Source: Angelakisella massiliensis
GTDB taxonomy: Bacteria; Bacillota; Clostridia; Oscillospirales; Ruminococcaceae
DNA: 64,000 nt
NCBI RefSeq assembly: GCF_900104675.1
Contig: NZ_LT629944.1
Span: 919,649-983,648 of the forward strand
Reading direction: 5' to 3'
The notes beneath the pieces were generated by a model that was given only the letters and a program-made list of their open reading frames with translations, did not search any database and was not told the origin of the DNA. The position numbers and the translations under genes are program-made. This document shows, piece after piece, positions 33,100 through 42,265 of this stretch (its first letter is position 1; the number at the start of each line of letters is the position of its first letter).

Positions 33100-34925
33100 A
33101 GCAGCTGAATGTGAAAAAACTGGTGCTGCTGAACCTGCCCTATTTTCTGCTGGGCCTGTTTGCCACCAACTTAGGGGAAGCCTGGCGGCTGGCGACCGGC
33201 GCGGATGCCTCGGCCAAGATGCTTTCGTTCTTCTCCACCCTGCCGGTGGCGCTGGGAAGCTGGTGGCCCAGCCTGCACCCGCTGGACCTGGCTGTTGGCC
33301 TGTGCTGCGGCGCTGGTCTGCGGCTGGCGGTGTACCTGAAAGGCAAGAACGCCAAGAAATACCGCCATAACGTGGAGTACGGTTCAGCCCGATGGGGCAC
33401 CCACGACGATATTGCCCCCTATATCGACCCGGTGTTCCAGAATAATGTCATTTTGACCCAGACCGAACGGCTCACTATGTCCAGCCGCCCTAAGAACCCA
33501 AAGTATGCGCGCAATAAAAACGTGCTGGTCATCGGCGGTTCCGGCTCCGGCAAGACCCGCTTCTGGCTTAAGCCCAATCTGATGCAGATGCACAGTTCCT
33601 ATGTGGTCACCGACCCAAAGGGCACCATTCTGGTGGAGTGCGGCAAAATGCTTCAGCGGGGCGCACCCAAGCTGGGCAAGGACGGCAAGCCGATGAAGGA
33701 CAAAAACGGCAAAGTCATCTATGAGCCGTACCAGATCAAGGTGCTGAACACCATCAACTTCAAGAAGTCCATGCACTATAACCCTTTCAGCTACATCCAC
33801 AGCGAAAAGGATATTTTGAAGCTGGTCACGACCTTGATTGCGAATACGAAGGGCGAGGGCAAGGCCGGGGACGATTTCTGGGTCAAGGCCGAGACGCTGC
33901 TGTACTGCGCGCTCATCGGCTACATCCACTACGAGGCCCCGGTGGAGGAACAGAACTTTTCCACGCTCATCGAGATGATAAACAGCATGGAGGTCCGGGA
34001 GGACGATGAGGAGTTCAAAAATGCCGTTGACCTGATGTTTGATGAGCTGAAAGAGCGGGAACCCAACCACTTTGCGGTGCGCCAATATGCCAAATATAAA
34101 TTGGCCGCAGGCAAAACTGCGAAGTCGATTTTGGTGAGCTGCGGCGCACGGCTGGCGGTGTTCGACATTGCCGAGCTGCGGGAGGTCACAGCCTATGACG
34201 AGCTGGAGCTGGACACCCTGGGAGACCGACGAACGGCCTTGTTTCTTATCATGTCGGACACTGATGACAGCTTTAACTTCCTGATCTCCATGTGCTACAC
34301 GCAGTTGTTTAACTTACTATGCGAAAAGGCTGACGATGTGTACGGCGGGCGGCTGCCGGTTCATGTACGCTGCCTCATTGATGAGTGCGCCAACATCGGC
34401 CAGATCCCCAAGCTGGAAAAATTGGTCGCCACCATCCGCAGTCGAGAAATCTCTGCCTGTCTGGTGTTGCAGGCGCAGAGCCAGCTCAAGGCCATCTACA
34501 AAGATAACGCCGACACAATCATTGGCAACATGGATACCTCGATCTTTTTGGGCGGCAAAGAACCCACCACGCTCAAAGAACTGGCTGCCGTGCTGGGCAA
34601 GGAGACTATCGACACCTACAATGTTGGTGAGAGCCGTGGGCGGGAAACTTCCCATTCGCTCAACTACCAAAAGCTCGGTAAAGAGCTGATGAGCCAAGAC
34701 GAGTTGGCCGTCATGGACGGCAGCAAGTGCATTTTGCAGCTGCGGGGTGTGCGACCGTTCCTCTCGGACAAGTACGACATCACCCAGCACCCCAATTACA
34801 AGCTCACCGCTGATGCTGACCCGAAGAACGCCTTTGACATCGAAGGCTATCTCAAGGCTCGGCTGAAGCTCAAACCCAACCAGGTCTGCGACGTGTATGA
34901 GATCGACGCCGCAGCCAACGAATGA
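33096..34925 (+). CDS. virD4: VirD4/TraG-type coupling ATPase
   Basis: A 609-residue type IV secretion coupling protein. Two N-terminal membrane segments (about 8-25 and 50-80) anchor it. The ATPase domain has Walker A GGSGSGKTR near residue 147 and Walker B LIDECANIG, plus the all-alpha insert and the conserved NMDTSIFLGGKEPTTLKELAAVLG. It brings the relaxase-DNA complex to the channel. In this ICE the rest of the channel is largely missing, so it may now be idle or serve other elements. Confidence 0.95.
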   Translation: MKQLNVKKLVLLNLPYFLLGLFATNLGEAWRLATGADASAKMLSFFSTLPVALGSWWPSLHPLDLAVGLCCGAGLRLAVYLKGKNAKKYRHNVEYGSARWGTHDDIAPYIDPVFQNNVILTQTERLTMSSRPKNPKYARNKNVLVIGGSGSGKTRFWLKPNLMQMHSSYVVTDPKGTILVECGKMLQRGAPKLGKDGKPMKDKNGKVIYEPYQIKVLNTINFKKSMHYNPFSYIHSEKDILKLVTTLIANTKGEGKAGDDFWVKAETLLYCALIGYIHYEAPVEEQNFSTLIEMINSMEVREDDEEFKNAVDLMFDELKEREPNHFAVRQYAKYKLAAGKTAKSILVSCGARLAVFDIAELREVTAYDELELDTLGDRRTALFLIMSDTDDSFNFLISMCYTQLFNLLCEKADDVYGGRLPVHVRCLIDECANIGQIPKLEKLVATIRSREISACLVLQAQSQLKAIYKDNADTIIGNMDTSIFLGGKEPTTLKELAAVLGKETIDTYNVGESRGRETSHSLNYQKLGKELMSQDELAVMDGSKCILQLRGVRPFLSDKYDITQHPNYKLTADADPKNAFDIEGYLKARLKLKPNQVCDVYEIDAAANE

Positions 34926-35032
34926 TGCTCCGCTGTGAAAGGAGGGGTCCTATCTATCCGCCACAACCGCCCCGCTGGGGCCATCGGCGTACAAAGCGGA
35001 CAATCTCTAATCAAAATAATGAAAAAGGAGGA

Positions 35033-35081
35033 AGGCCGGAATCAGCCAGCCCGGAAATCGGGCGGCGATTGTCCGGCTTTT
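35033..35081 (+). terminator. Hairpin after virD4
   Basis: AGGCCGGA and TCCGGCTTTT enclose an inner GCCCG/CGGGC stem. It may attenuate transcription between virD4 and the Maff2 remnant. A short frame across 34922-35104 is not convincing as a gene. Confidence 0.5.
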
Positions 35082-35141
35082 GTATGCCTATGAACCATGA
35101 CTAAATCAATCTTTTTCAAATGATTCCGGCCAACTTTATTT

Positions 35142-35281
35142 ATGGAATTTTTCAATCAGGCAATCACCGTTCTTCAGACCCTCGTTATCGCTCTCGGTGC
35201 CGGTCTCGGCGTGTGGGGCGTCATCAATTTGCTGGAAGGTTATGGCAACGATAACCCCGGAGCCAATGCTCATGTGCCATA
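35142..35281 (+). pseudogene. Truncated Maff2-family ICE membrane protein
   Basis: MEFFNQAITVLQTLVIALGA and LGVWGVINLLEGYGNDNPGA match the N-terminal two thirds of the small Maff2 proteins that normally follow virD4 in these ICEs. After GANA the sequence runs into AHVP and a stop, where the usual second membrane segment should begin. The junction near 35260 marks the left edge of the replaced region. The following 220 bases contain an unidentified peptide remnant (SKVHGKVNAEVEEYVKQKL). Confidence 0.75.
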
Positions 35282-35564
35282 AAGTAACACGCAAGAATTT
35301 ATAGACAGCAGCCCACAATCCGCTACTGCTCCAAAGTACACGGGAAAGTCAACGCCGAGGTTGAGGAATATGTGAAGCAGAAGCTAATCGCCGCACTATT
35401 CAAGTTTCGCTTTGACCGATAAACTGAAAAACTAAATACCGGCTGTCATTATCGGCGCCACCCAGCAAGTTTACAATTCATCTATTCCCAAAAGTAAGAG
35501 GTCATTGTATAATAAAGTCAATGACATAATATTTCGCTCAGAAAGCGTAGGGGTGATTGAAATC

Positions 35565-36107
35565 GTGAAAAAACGGATATTTTGTTTCTGGTTATTACTT
35601 GTTAGTTGTTTATTTCTTTCATCGTGTGCAAACCATCCTGTACAATGGAATGGAAATACTGTGTACACTCACATAACAATGGCGTTAGATGAAACAGATT
35701 TATACCAATATGTCGGAGCGGTAGATTATATATTTGTGGGTGTGGTACAGGAAGCAAACACAAATATTACCGAAGATAATGATAAAAGCACTTATAAAAT
35801 TGAGGTGACGGATAATCTGAAAGGAGAGTTAGCTGACGAGATAGAATGTAGTAAGCACGGGGGAATATTAAAAGATGGAACCATGCTTCTGTATGAGTCT
35901 GACAATCTTCAAGATGTCGGGTTACCAGAGGTTGGAAGCACTTATATATTCATGGCTTATGCTCAACCAGATGGCAGCTTATTATTATCTGAATTTTGGG
36001 GTAATGTGGAATTTTCGGAGGAAGAATTAAATAGATTTTATAATTATATAGAAAATGAAATCCCCTATGAACGGGAGCGATTTTCCTCCGAATATGATGC
36101 CTCATAA
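35565..36107 (+). CDS. Putative lipoprotein
   Basis: The 180-residue product starts at a GTG with TAGGGGTG upstream. It has a basic tip, a hydrophobic signal (IFCFWLLLVSCLFL) and a lipobox LSSC, so the mature protein would be anchored on the outer face of the membrane. The rest (VDYIFVGVVQEA ... YKIEVTDNLKGEL ... GSTYIFMAYAQPDGSLLLSEF) is a beta-rich domain I cannot name. A TATAAT lies at 35508-35513. The gene is far more AT-rich than the ICE around it and was brought in by the inserted segment. A terminator follows at 36172. Confidence 0.7.
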   Translation: MKKRIFCFWLLLVSCLFLSSCANHPVQWNGNTVYTHITMALDETDLYQYVGAVDYIFVGVVQEANTNITEDNDKSTYKIEVTDNLKGELADEIECSKHGGILKDGTMLLYESDNLQDVGLPEVGSTYIFMAYAQPDGSLLLSEFWGNVEFSEEELNRFYNYIENEIPYERERFSSEYDAS

Positions 36108-36171
36108 TTTGTGAAAACACAAATCATAACAAAAAAATAACTGAATACCAGCCGCCCACCGGCGGCCAGTG

Positions 36172-36208
36172 AAAGCAGTAAGTCTGAAAAAGATTTGCTG
36201 CTTTTTTT
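36172..36208 (+). terminator. Terminator of the lipoprotein gene
   Basis: AAAGCAG and CTGCTTT with further pairing of AAGTC/GATTT, then a run of Ts. Confidence 0.75.
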
Positions 36209-36753
36209 GTTGTCCCGGCTCCGTTCCCGGCCATTTTGCCCTGTTCAGATTGTAGTAGTAAGTGAAAGGGGAATTTTTTTGCCCCGGCGTTTGGCATTTC
36301 CGATTTTTGTCCGTAGTAAGAAGCAAAGAGAAAATAAGCCGTTTTGTTTGGCAAATTTCAAAACGCGGTGTTGTAGGGAGTGAAAGGAAAAATTCTCTGC
36401 CCCGCCGGTTGCCAAAATCCCTGTTCCCGGATTACTAAGGCAAAAGAAATTTTGAAAAATCCCTGTCCAGCGGGTAGCTGGCGGCCTTTGAAATGTATCT
36501 TTAGCGGAAAGGAAAAAAGGCCGCCCACAGCGGGCCGCAAGCCCTGTCCTGTCCGTTCTATGTACGGAAAAACCAGACTGGGGCAGTCTGCGGCAGTTAC
36601 AGAGCAAGTTTCTACCACGGTGCCAAAATCCGCAATTCTGCGGTTTTTCCCCTCGCGGGAAACTTGTTGGGGAGTGCCTTCCCCAAACCCTGCTTTGCGG
36701 CTTGCGCCGCTTATCCCCGCCGCGCTCATGCGGCAAGAAAGGAGGTCACGACC
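36209..36753. other. Non-coding region upstream of mobC, probable oriT region of the inserted module
   Basis: No gene is convincing here. The stretch has repeated purine-pyrimidine blocks, including AAAAATTCTCTGCCCC and GAATTTTTTTGCCCC (near 36271 and 36389), and a hairpin-prone stretch GCCAAAATCCGCAATTCTGCGG near 36621. Its place directly ahead of mobC and a MOBP-like relaxase is where the transfer origin of such modules normally lies. I cannot point to a nick site. Confidence 0.45.
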
Positions 36754-37152
36754 ATGCGAAAGAAATACAACACACCCCACCGCAGCCGCGTTGTGAAAAC
36801 CCGGCTGTCCGAAGAAGAATACGCCGACTTCACAGCGCGGCTTGCGCCCTATGGTATCAGCCAGTCCGAATTTCTCCGGCAGGCGATACGGCGCACCGCC
36901 ATACGCCCCGTTATCCATGTGTCGGCGGTCAATGACGAGCTGCTTTCCGCTGTCGGAAAACTCACAGCCGAGTACGGCAGGATCGGCGGCAACCTCAACC
37001 AGATTGCCCGGTATCTGAACGAGTACGGCGCACCCTACAATGCGCTGTCCGGCGAAGTACGCGCTGCCATAGCCGACCTTGCCGCCCTCAAGTATGAAGT
37101 CTTACAGAAAGTAGGTGACGCGGTTGGCAACACTCAAGCATATCAACTCTAA
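36754..37152 (+). CDS. mobC: MobC-family relaxosome accessory protein
   Basis: A 132-residue protein with an N-terminal ribbon-helix-helix (VVKTRLSEEEYADFTARLAPYGISQSEFLRQAI) and the MobC signature IGGNLNQIARYLNEYG. MobC helps the relaxase open and nick oriT. The ATG has AGAAAGGAGG upstream. It overlaps the relaxase gene by 38 bases, so the two are coupled. Confidence 0.92.
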   Translation: MRKKYNTPHRSRVVKTRLSEEEYADFTARLAPYGISQSEFLRQAIRRTAIRPVIHVSAVNDELLSAVGKLTAEYGRIGGNLNQIARYLNEYGAPYNALSGEVRAAIADLAALKYEVLQKVGDAVGNTQAYQL

Positions 37153-38740
37153 AAATGCCGACTACGGAGCCGCCGAACAATACCTGCTGTTTGAGCATGA
37201 CGAGTTTACCATGAAGCCCGTCCTTGATGAAACCGGCAGGCTTATCCCCCGCGAGGACTACCGGCTGTCAACACTGAACTGCGGCGGCGAGGATTTTGCC
37301 GTTGCCTGTATGCGGGCAAATCTCCGCTACGGGAAGAACCAGCGGCGGGAAGATGTGAAAAGCCACCACTATATCATCAGCTTTGACCCACGGGACGGCC
37401 CAGACAACGGCTTGACCGTAGACCGGGCGCAGGAATTGGGCGAGAAGTTTTGCGCCGAGCATTTCCCCGGCCACCAAGCCCTTGTATGCACCCACCCGGA
37501 CGGGCATAACCACAGCGGCAACATTCATGTGCATATCGTCATTAACAGCCTGCGGATTGAGGAAGTGCCGTTCCTGCCCTATATGGACAGGCCAGCCGAC
37601 ACAAAAGCCGGTTGCAAGCACCGCTGTACCGACGCGGCCTTGCGCTACTTCAAATCCGAAGTCATGGAGATGTGCCACCGGGAGGGGCTTTACCAAATCG
37701 ACCTCTTGAACGGCAGCAAGAACCGCGTCACAGACCGGGAATATTGGGCGCAGAAAAAGGGACAGGCCGCGCTGGACAAGCAGAACGCCCCCATGATTGC
37801 AGGCGGTATCACGCCCCGGCAGACCAAGTTTGAAACAAACAAGGAGAAGCTGCGGCAGACCATACGCGCCGCGCTGTCAGCGGCGGCCTCATTCGAGGAC
37901 TTTTCCTCTCTGCTGCTTCGGGAGGGTGTGACCGTCAAGGAAAGCCGGGGGCGGCTGTCCTATCTCACGCCGGACAGGACAAAGCCCATTACCGCCCGCA
38001 AGCTGGGCGACGATTTTGACCGCGCCGCTGTCCTTTCCTTTTTGGAGCAGAACGACGCCAGAGCCGCAGAAAAGGCCGCGGCTATATCCAGCACCCCGCC
38101 CTCTATCCAAGACCAACTGCGGGCAGACAGAGCCGCCCGAACTGCGCCGAATGTGCAGCGGCTTGTGGACATTGAGCAGAAGAAAGCCGAGGGCAAAGGC
38201 CGGGGCTATGAACGCTGGGCGACCATGCACAACCTCAAACAAATGGCCGCGACGCTGAATGTGTATCAGCAGTACGGCTTCACTTCCCCGGAGCAGTTAG
38301 AAGCCGCCGTTGATACCGCCTATCAGGAAATGCGCCAGACCAGCGGCGAACTGAAAGCACTGGAAACGAAGCTGCAAGGGAAAAAGGAGTTGCAGCAACA
38401 GGTACTTGCTTACGCCAAGACCAAGCCCGCCCGCGACGGGCTGAAAGCGCAGAAATCCCCCAAAGCCCGCGAAGCATACCGGCAGGCGCATGAGAGCGAC
38501 TTTATCATAGCCGACGCAGCCGCCCGGTATTTCCGGGAGCATGGCATTACCAAGCTGCCCGCCCGGAAAGCGTTGCGGGACGAGATCGAGCAGCTTGTTT
38601 CCAAGAAATCCGGCCTGTATAACACCTACCACGAACAGAAACAGCGGTATGCGGAGTTGCAGACCGTCAAGCGGAATATCGACCAGATTTTGCGCCGGAG
38701 CGAGCCACAGCGCAGAAAGGAGCAGAGCCATGAGCGATAA
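37115..38740 (+). CDS. MOBP-type relaxase (MobA/VirD2-like)
   Basis: A 541-residue relaxase. The N-terminal 290 residues form the nuclease, with the catalytic-tyrosine region near residue 17 (NADYGAAEQYLLFEH) and the three-histidine motif HPDGHNHSGNIHVHIVINS near residues 125-145. The C-terminal half is helical and coiled-coil rich. It would nick the nearby oriT and lead the strand into a recipient. The start is GTG 37115, though a TTG at 37124 (MATLKHINSKN) is equally plausible. It does not belong to the ICE transfer block and came with the foreign insert. Confidence 0.92.
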   Translation: MTRLATLKHINSKNADYGAAEQYLLFEHDEFTMKPVLDETGRLIPREDYRLSTLNCGGEDFAVACMRANLRYGKNQRREDVKSHHYIISFDPRDGPDNGLTVDRAQELGEKFCAEHFPGHQALVCTHPDGHNHSGNIHVHIVINSLRIEEVPFLPYMDRPADTKAGCKHRCTDAALRYFKSEVMEMCHREGLYQIDLLNGSKNRVTDREYWAQKKGQAALDKQNAPMIAGGITPRQTKFETNKEKLRQTIRAALSAAASFEDFSSLLLREGVTVKESRGRLSYLTPDRTKPITARKLGDDFDRAAVLSFLEQNDARAAEKAAAISSTPPSIQDQLRADRAARTAPNVQRLVDIEQKKAEGKGRGYERWATMHNLKQMAATLNVYQQYGFTSPEQLEAAVDTAYQEMRQTSGELKALETKLQGKKELQQQVLAYAKTKPARDGLKAQKSPKAREAYRQAHESDFIIADAAARYFREHGITKLPARKALRDEIEQLVSKKSGLYNTYHEQKQRYAELQTVKRNIDQILRRSEPQRRKEQSHER

Positions 38741-39116
38741 GCTGCCCCGCATGGACTACCGCCAGCACCGGCGGGCGCGGCGGCTGGTACATGAGTGCTG
38801 TAACTACGACGGGGGGAACTGCCTGCTGTTAGACGACGGGGAGCCTTGCGTGTGCGTCCAGAGCATTTCCCTTTCCCTCATGTGCCGGTGGTTCCGTGTG
38901 GCTGTCCTGCCCCTTGACGGGGAACTGGCCGCAGCCCTCTTGTACCGGGGGAGCCGGAAACGGTGCGCCGTCTGCGGGGCGGCCTTTGTCCCCAAATCCA
39001 ACCGGGGAAAATACTGCCCCGACTGCGCCGGACACATGAAGAAAATCAAAGCTGCCGAGCGAAAGCGGAAACAAAGGCATAAATGTCACGCTTTAGAGCC
39101 TTTCAAACCCGCATAA
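38730..39116 (+). CDS. Cysteine-rich VLP-domain protein
   Basis: A 128-residue protein with CCNYDGGNCLLLDDGEPCVCVQ, CRWFR and a C-terminal zinc ribbon CAVCGAAF ... YCPDCAGHMKK. It is the same family as 18726-19139. The ATG at 38730 overlaps the relaxase end and has AGAAAGGAG upstream. It is part of the inserted mobilization module; function unknown. Confidence 0.85.
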   Translation: MSDKLPRMDYRQHRRARRLVHECCNYDGGNCLLLDDGEPCVCVQSISLSLMCRWFRVAVLPLDGELAAALLYRGSRKRCAVCGAAFVPKSNRGKYCPDCAGHMKKIKAAERKRKQRHKCHALEPFKPA

Positions 39117-39228
39117 ATCAAGGCTTTTTTCGTGGGTGTCAAAGGGTGTGCGATACATTTATCCTTTTCCCCCGGAAACAGCGTTCTAAATGCGTACAAA
39201 CGCCCCAAATCCACCCAAAGGAGGAACC

Positions 39229-39453
39229 ATGTCAGACAACCGAAAATACTACTACCTCAAGCTGAAAGAGAATTACTTTGACGAGGACGCTATCGTGCTG
39301 CTGGAAAGTATGCAGGACGGAATTGCAATACCACACACTTCCCTGGTAAACTACAATCTAAATTGGACAACCTTCCAAACAGCATCGTCAGGTTCTATCA
39401 AGAACTTCATAACGGCTTCTTTTACTATGCAAGCGGAGGAATGGGATTGTTAG
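39229..39453 (+). pseudogene. Truncated phage replisome organizer gene
   Basis: The first 33 codons, MSDNRKYYYLKLKENYFDED and AIVLLESMQDGI, match the start of phage replisome organizer (DnaD-like) proteins found after the VLP gene in mobilizable modules. Homology stops abruptly near 39328 and the frame continues into unrelated sequence until 39453. AGGAGGAACC still precedes the ATG. Confidence 0.7.
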
Positions 39454-39704
39454 AATCCAATGATATTGTTGTATTTGATGATGAAGAATGGGGTATTCTT
39501 GATGATTTAAAACATCCATTGAAAATTTATCTGCCAACTACTTTTGGAATATTTGGTTCTGGAATGGGCGGATATGTTGCAGTGGATTTGTCTGATTGTG
39601 ATAGTTGTAAGGCAACATTGTGGTTTAGCAATCGACAGCCCAAGTATGATATAAACTTTTGGGATATTGTCGATGAATGGATTGTACTTGGAATGCAAGG
39701 GTAA
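39363..39704 (+). CDS. SUKH/SMI1-KNR4-like protein, possibly 5'-truncated
   Basis: The 113-residue product starts at a TTG. FYQELHNGFFYYASGGMGLL, VVFDDEEWGILDDL and FGSGMGGYVAVDLSDCDSCKATLWF, with a final NFWDIVDEWIVLGM, resemble SUKH-superfamily immunity proteins of polymorphic toxin systems. The assignment is tentative. It begins right at the junction with the broken replisome organizer gene and lacks a good ribosome binding site, so its 5' end may be missing. It is AT-rich compared with the ICE. Confidence 0.5.
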   Translation: MDNLPNSIVRFYQELHNGFFYYASGGMGLLESNDIVVFDDEEWGILDDLKHPLKIYLPTTFGIFGSGMGGYVAVDLSDCDSCKATLWFSNRQPKYDINFWDIVDEWIVLGMQG

Positions 39705-39837
39705 ATTATTTTATAGGCGCGACAGATAGGCTGCGCTTTTCCCATATCGAAAACTGAATACGAAACCCAACAACCGGCGCTTGCCATTTTCCTTGTGAGA
39801 ATGACAGGCGCTTTTCTTATTTTCGGAGGATTTGCCT

Positions 39838-40137
39838 AATCACAATCAGATTACTCAGAACGTGAAGGATCTTCTTGCGTCCCGCGAGGTAGAGAACATC
39901 TTCGAGAACTCCGACTTCGTGTATATGCTCAACCAGGCGGGCGGTGACCGACAGATTCTCGCCAAACAGCTGGGCATTTCCCCGCACCAGCTGTCCTATG
40001 TGACCCATTCCGGCGAGGGCGAAGGGCTGCTGTTCTACGGTTCCACGATTTTGCCTTTCGTGGACCACTTCCCGAAAAACACCGAGCTGTACCGCATTAT
40101 GACCACAAAACCACAGGAAATAAAGGAGGCCGATTGA
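39838..40137 (+). pseudogene. 3' remnant of the ICE virB4-type ATPase gene
   Basis: The frame NVKDLLASREVENIFENSDF, MLNQAGGDRQILAKQLGISP and FPKNTELYRIMTTKPQEIKEA corresponds to the last 100 residues of VirB4-like conjugal transfer ATPases (CD1110 type). The Walker motifs and everything else upstream are absent. The remnant ends at its native stop, three bases before the next ICE gene. The junction at about 39838 marks the right edge of the replaced region. Confidence 0.85.
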
Positions 40138-40139
40138 TT

Positions 40140-40520
40140 ATGAAACCCGAAATTTTGAACAATGACCACATGATGTTTTTGGATCGGGCGTTGGAGACCC
40201 AGCGCACCGCACTGCTGACGGCGATGGCCGACGCGGTTGCCGAGTGCCGCACGGCGGCAGACCAGGCGGTGGAGTTGACCGAGACCGGCGAGATCGGCCT
40301 GCTGCGCTTGGTGGAGATTTTGTGCGCCGCCAAAGTCCAGCGGGGCCAGACCGGCGGGGCCGTGCTGGAAGGCACCGAAGTCCAGATTCTGGCGGATGCG
40401 CTGGCCCAGCTTTACGCCTGCCTGACCGAGTGCCGCTTTGTGGGGCCGATGGGGCTGGCGGCCTATGCGGAGCTTTCCGGCATGATGGCCTCCCTCATGC
40501 TGGGAGAATGGTTTGATTAA
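40140..40520 (+). CDS. Conserved ICE hypothetical protein
   Basis: The 126 residues (MKPEILNNDHMMFLDRALETQRTALL...) are mostly helical. It lies between the virB4 and CHAP hydrolase genes, the usual position of a small conserved gene in these ICEs. The ATG at 40140 follows AGGAGGCCGATT. Its end overlaps the next gene by eight bases. Function unknown. Confidence 0.7.
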   Translation: MKPEILNNDHMMFLDRALETQRTALLTAMADAVAECRTAADQAVELTETGEIGLLRLVEILCAAKVQRGQTGGAVLEGTEVQILADALAQLYACLTECRFVGPMGLAAYAELSGMMASLMLGEWFD

Positions 40521-42246
40521 GGAACCGCGCCTGCGCTTCACGGAGGAAGAACAGGCGGACCCGGCATTGGGAAAGCCCGTCCGCAAGGCGGAAAAGGCCG
40601 CCGCCAAAGCGGACAAGGCGCAGGCAAAAATTCCAAAAAAGCAGGTCAAACGGACCGAGGTGGACCCCAAGACCGGCAAGGTCACAACCAAGCTGGTGTT
40701 GGAGGATAAGCCCCGGCCGCCCTCCAAGCTGTCCCATTCTCTGCGGGATGCGCCGGGCAATGCAGTGGCAGGCAAGATTCACCAGGAGATTCAGGAGTCC
40801 GAGGATGACAACGTGGGCGTGGAGAGCGCCCACAAGTCCGAGGAAGCCGTGGAGACTGGCGTGCATCTGGTCCAGGAGGGCTACCGCAGCCACAAGCTGA
40901 AACCCTACCGCAAGGCCGCCCAGGCCGAGCGACAGCTGGAAAAGGCCAACATCAATGCACTGTACCAGAAGTCGTTGCAGGACAATCCCCAGGCTGCGAG
41001 TAACCCGCTGTCCCGGTGGCAGCAGAAGCAGCAGATCAAAAAGCAGTACGCCGCTGCCAAACGGGCCGCACAGTCCGGCGGGACCGCCGCTGGTGCCGCC
41101 CAGAAATCCGGCAAGGCGGCCAAAACGGTCAAAGAAAAGGCCCAGCAGGCCGGTGCCTATGTGATGCAGCACAAGAAAGGCTTCATCATGGTGCTGGCGA
41201 TTTTCCTGCTGATCTGCCTGCTGCTCAACACTATGTCCTCCTGCTCCATGATGGCGCAGAGCATCGGTTCGATGATTTCCGGCACCACCTACCCTTCGGA
41301 TGACCCGGAACTGGTGGCGGTGGAGGCGGACTATGCAGCCAAGGAGGCCGCGCTGCAAGCCGAGATCGACAACATCGAGAGCAGCCATCCCGGCTATGAC
41401 GAGTACCGCTATGACCTGGATATGATCGGCCACGACCCCCACGAGCTGGCGGCCTACCTGTCTGCCGTCTTGCAGGGCTACACGCGAGCAAGCGCCCAGG
41501 CGGAGCTGGAACGCATCTTCAATGCCCAGTACCGGCTGACGCTGACCGAGGAAGTGGAGGTGCGCTACCGCACCGAGACCCGGACCGACAGTGAGGGCAA
41601 CGAGTATGACGTTGAGGTGCCCTATAACTACTACATCTTAAATGTGACCCTCACCAGCAAGCCCATATCCTCTGTGGCTTCGGAGTTGTTGACGCCGGAT
41701 CAGCTGGAGATGTATCAGGTGTACCGGCAGACGCTGGGCAACAAGCCGCTGATCTTCGGCGGTGGTTCCGTCGACACCAGCGACTCCGAGAGCTTGGCCG
41801 GTGTGGAGTTTGTGAACGGAACACGGCCCGGCAATCAGGCGGTGGTGGACATCGCCAAAAGCCAGGTGGGCAATGTGGGCGGCCAGCCCTACTGGAGCTG
41901 GTACGGATTTACCTCCCGTGTGGAGTGGTGCGCCTGCTTCGTCTCCTGGTGTTACGGCCAGATGGGGTTATCCGAACCTCGCTTTGCCGCCTGTCAGTCC
42001 CAGGGCGTCCCCTGGTTCCAGTCGCACGGTCAGTGGGGTGCGCGGGGATATGAAAACATCGCTCCCGGCGACGCCATCTTCTTTGACTGGGATTTGGACG
42101 GGTCCGCCGACCATGTGGGCATCGTGGTGGGCACCGACGGCAGCCGCGTCTACACCGTGGAGGGCAACAGCGGCGACGCCTGCAAGATTAAAAGCTACTC
42201 GCTGACTTATGAGTGCATCAAGGGCTACGGCCTGATGAACTGGTGA
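40513..42246 (+). CDS. CD1108-family CHAP/NlpC-type conjugation hydrolase
   Basis: A 577-residue protein starting with TTG. Residues 1-215 are highly charged and cytoplasmic. One membrane segment follows near residues 220-240 (GFIMVLAIFLLICLLL). A large external region then ends in a CHAP-type peptidoglycan hydrolase, with the catalytic cysteine in VEWCACFVSWCYGQMG (near residue 475) and histidine in DGSADHVGIVVGTDG. It is equivalent to the VirB1-like wall hydrolase that opens peptidoglycan for the conjugation channel. Confidence 0.9.
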   Translation: MIKEPRLRFTEEEQADPALGKPVRKAEKAAAKADKAQAKIPKKQVKRTEVDPKTGKVTTKLVLEDKPRPPSKLSHSLRDAPGNAVAGKIHQEIQESEDDNVGVESAHKSEEAVETGVHLVQEGYRSHKLKPYRKAAQAERQLEKANINALYQKSLQDNPQAASNPLSRWQQKQQIKKQYAAAKRAAQSGGTAAGAAQKSGKAAKTVKEKAQQAGAYVMQHKKGFIMVLAIFLLICLLLNTMSSCSMMAQSIGSMISGTTYPSDDPELVAVEADYAAKEAALQAEIDNIESSHPGYDEYRYDLDMIGHDPHELAAYLSAVLQGYTRASAQAELERIFNAQYRLTLTEEVEVRYRTETRTDSEGNEYDVEVPYNYYILNVTLTSKPISSVASELLTPDQLEMYQVYRQTLGNKPLIFGGGSVDTSDSESLAGVEFVNGTRPGNQAVVDIAKSQVGNVGGQPYWSWYGFTSRVEWCACFVSWCYGQMGLSEPRFAACQSQGVPWFQSHGQWGARGYENIAPGDAIFFDWDLDGSADHVGIVVGTDGSRVYTVEGNSGDACKIKSYSLTYECIKGYGLMNW

Positions 42247-42265
42247 TTTTTTCGGAGGTATAAAA

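Noticed and set aside
34922..35104. Small frame after virD4
   Set aside because: It begins inside the virD4 stop, runs through the hairpin at 35033 and has low-complexity sequence without known relatives.
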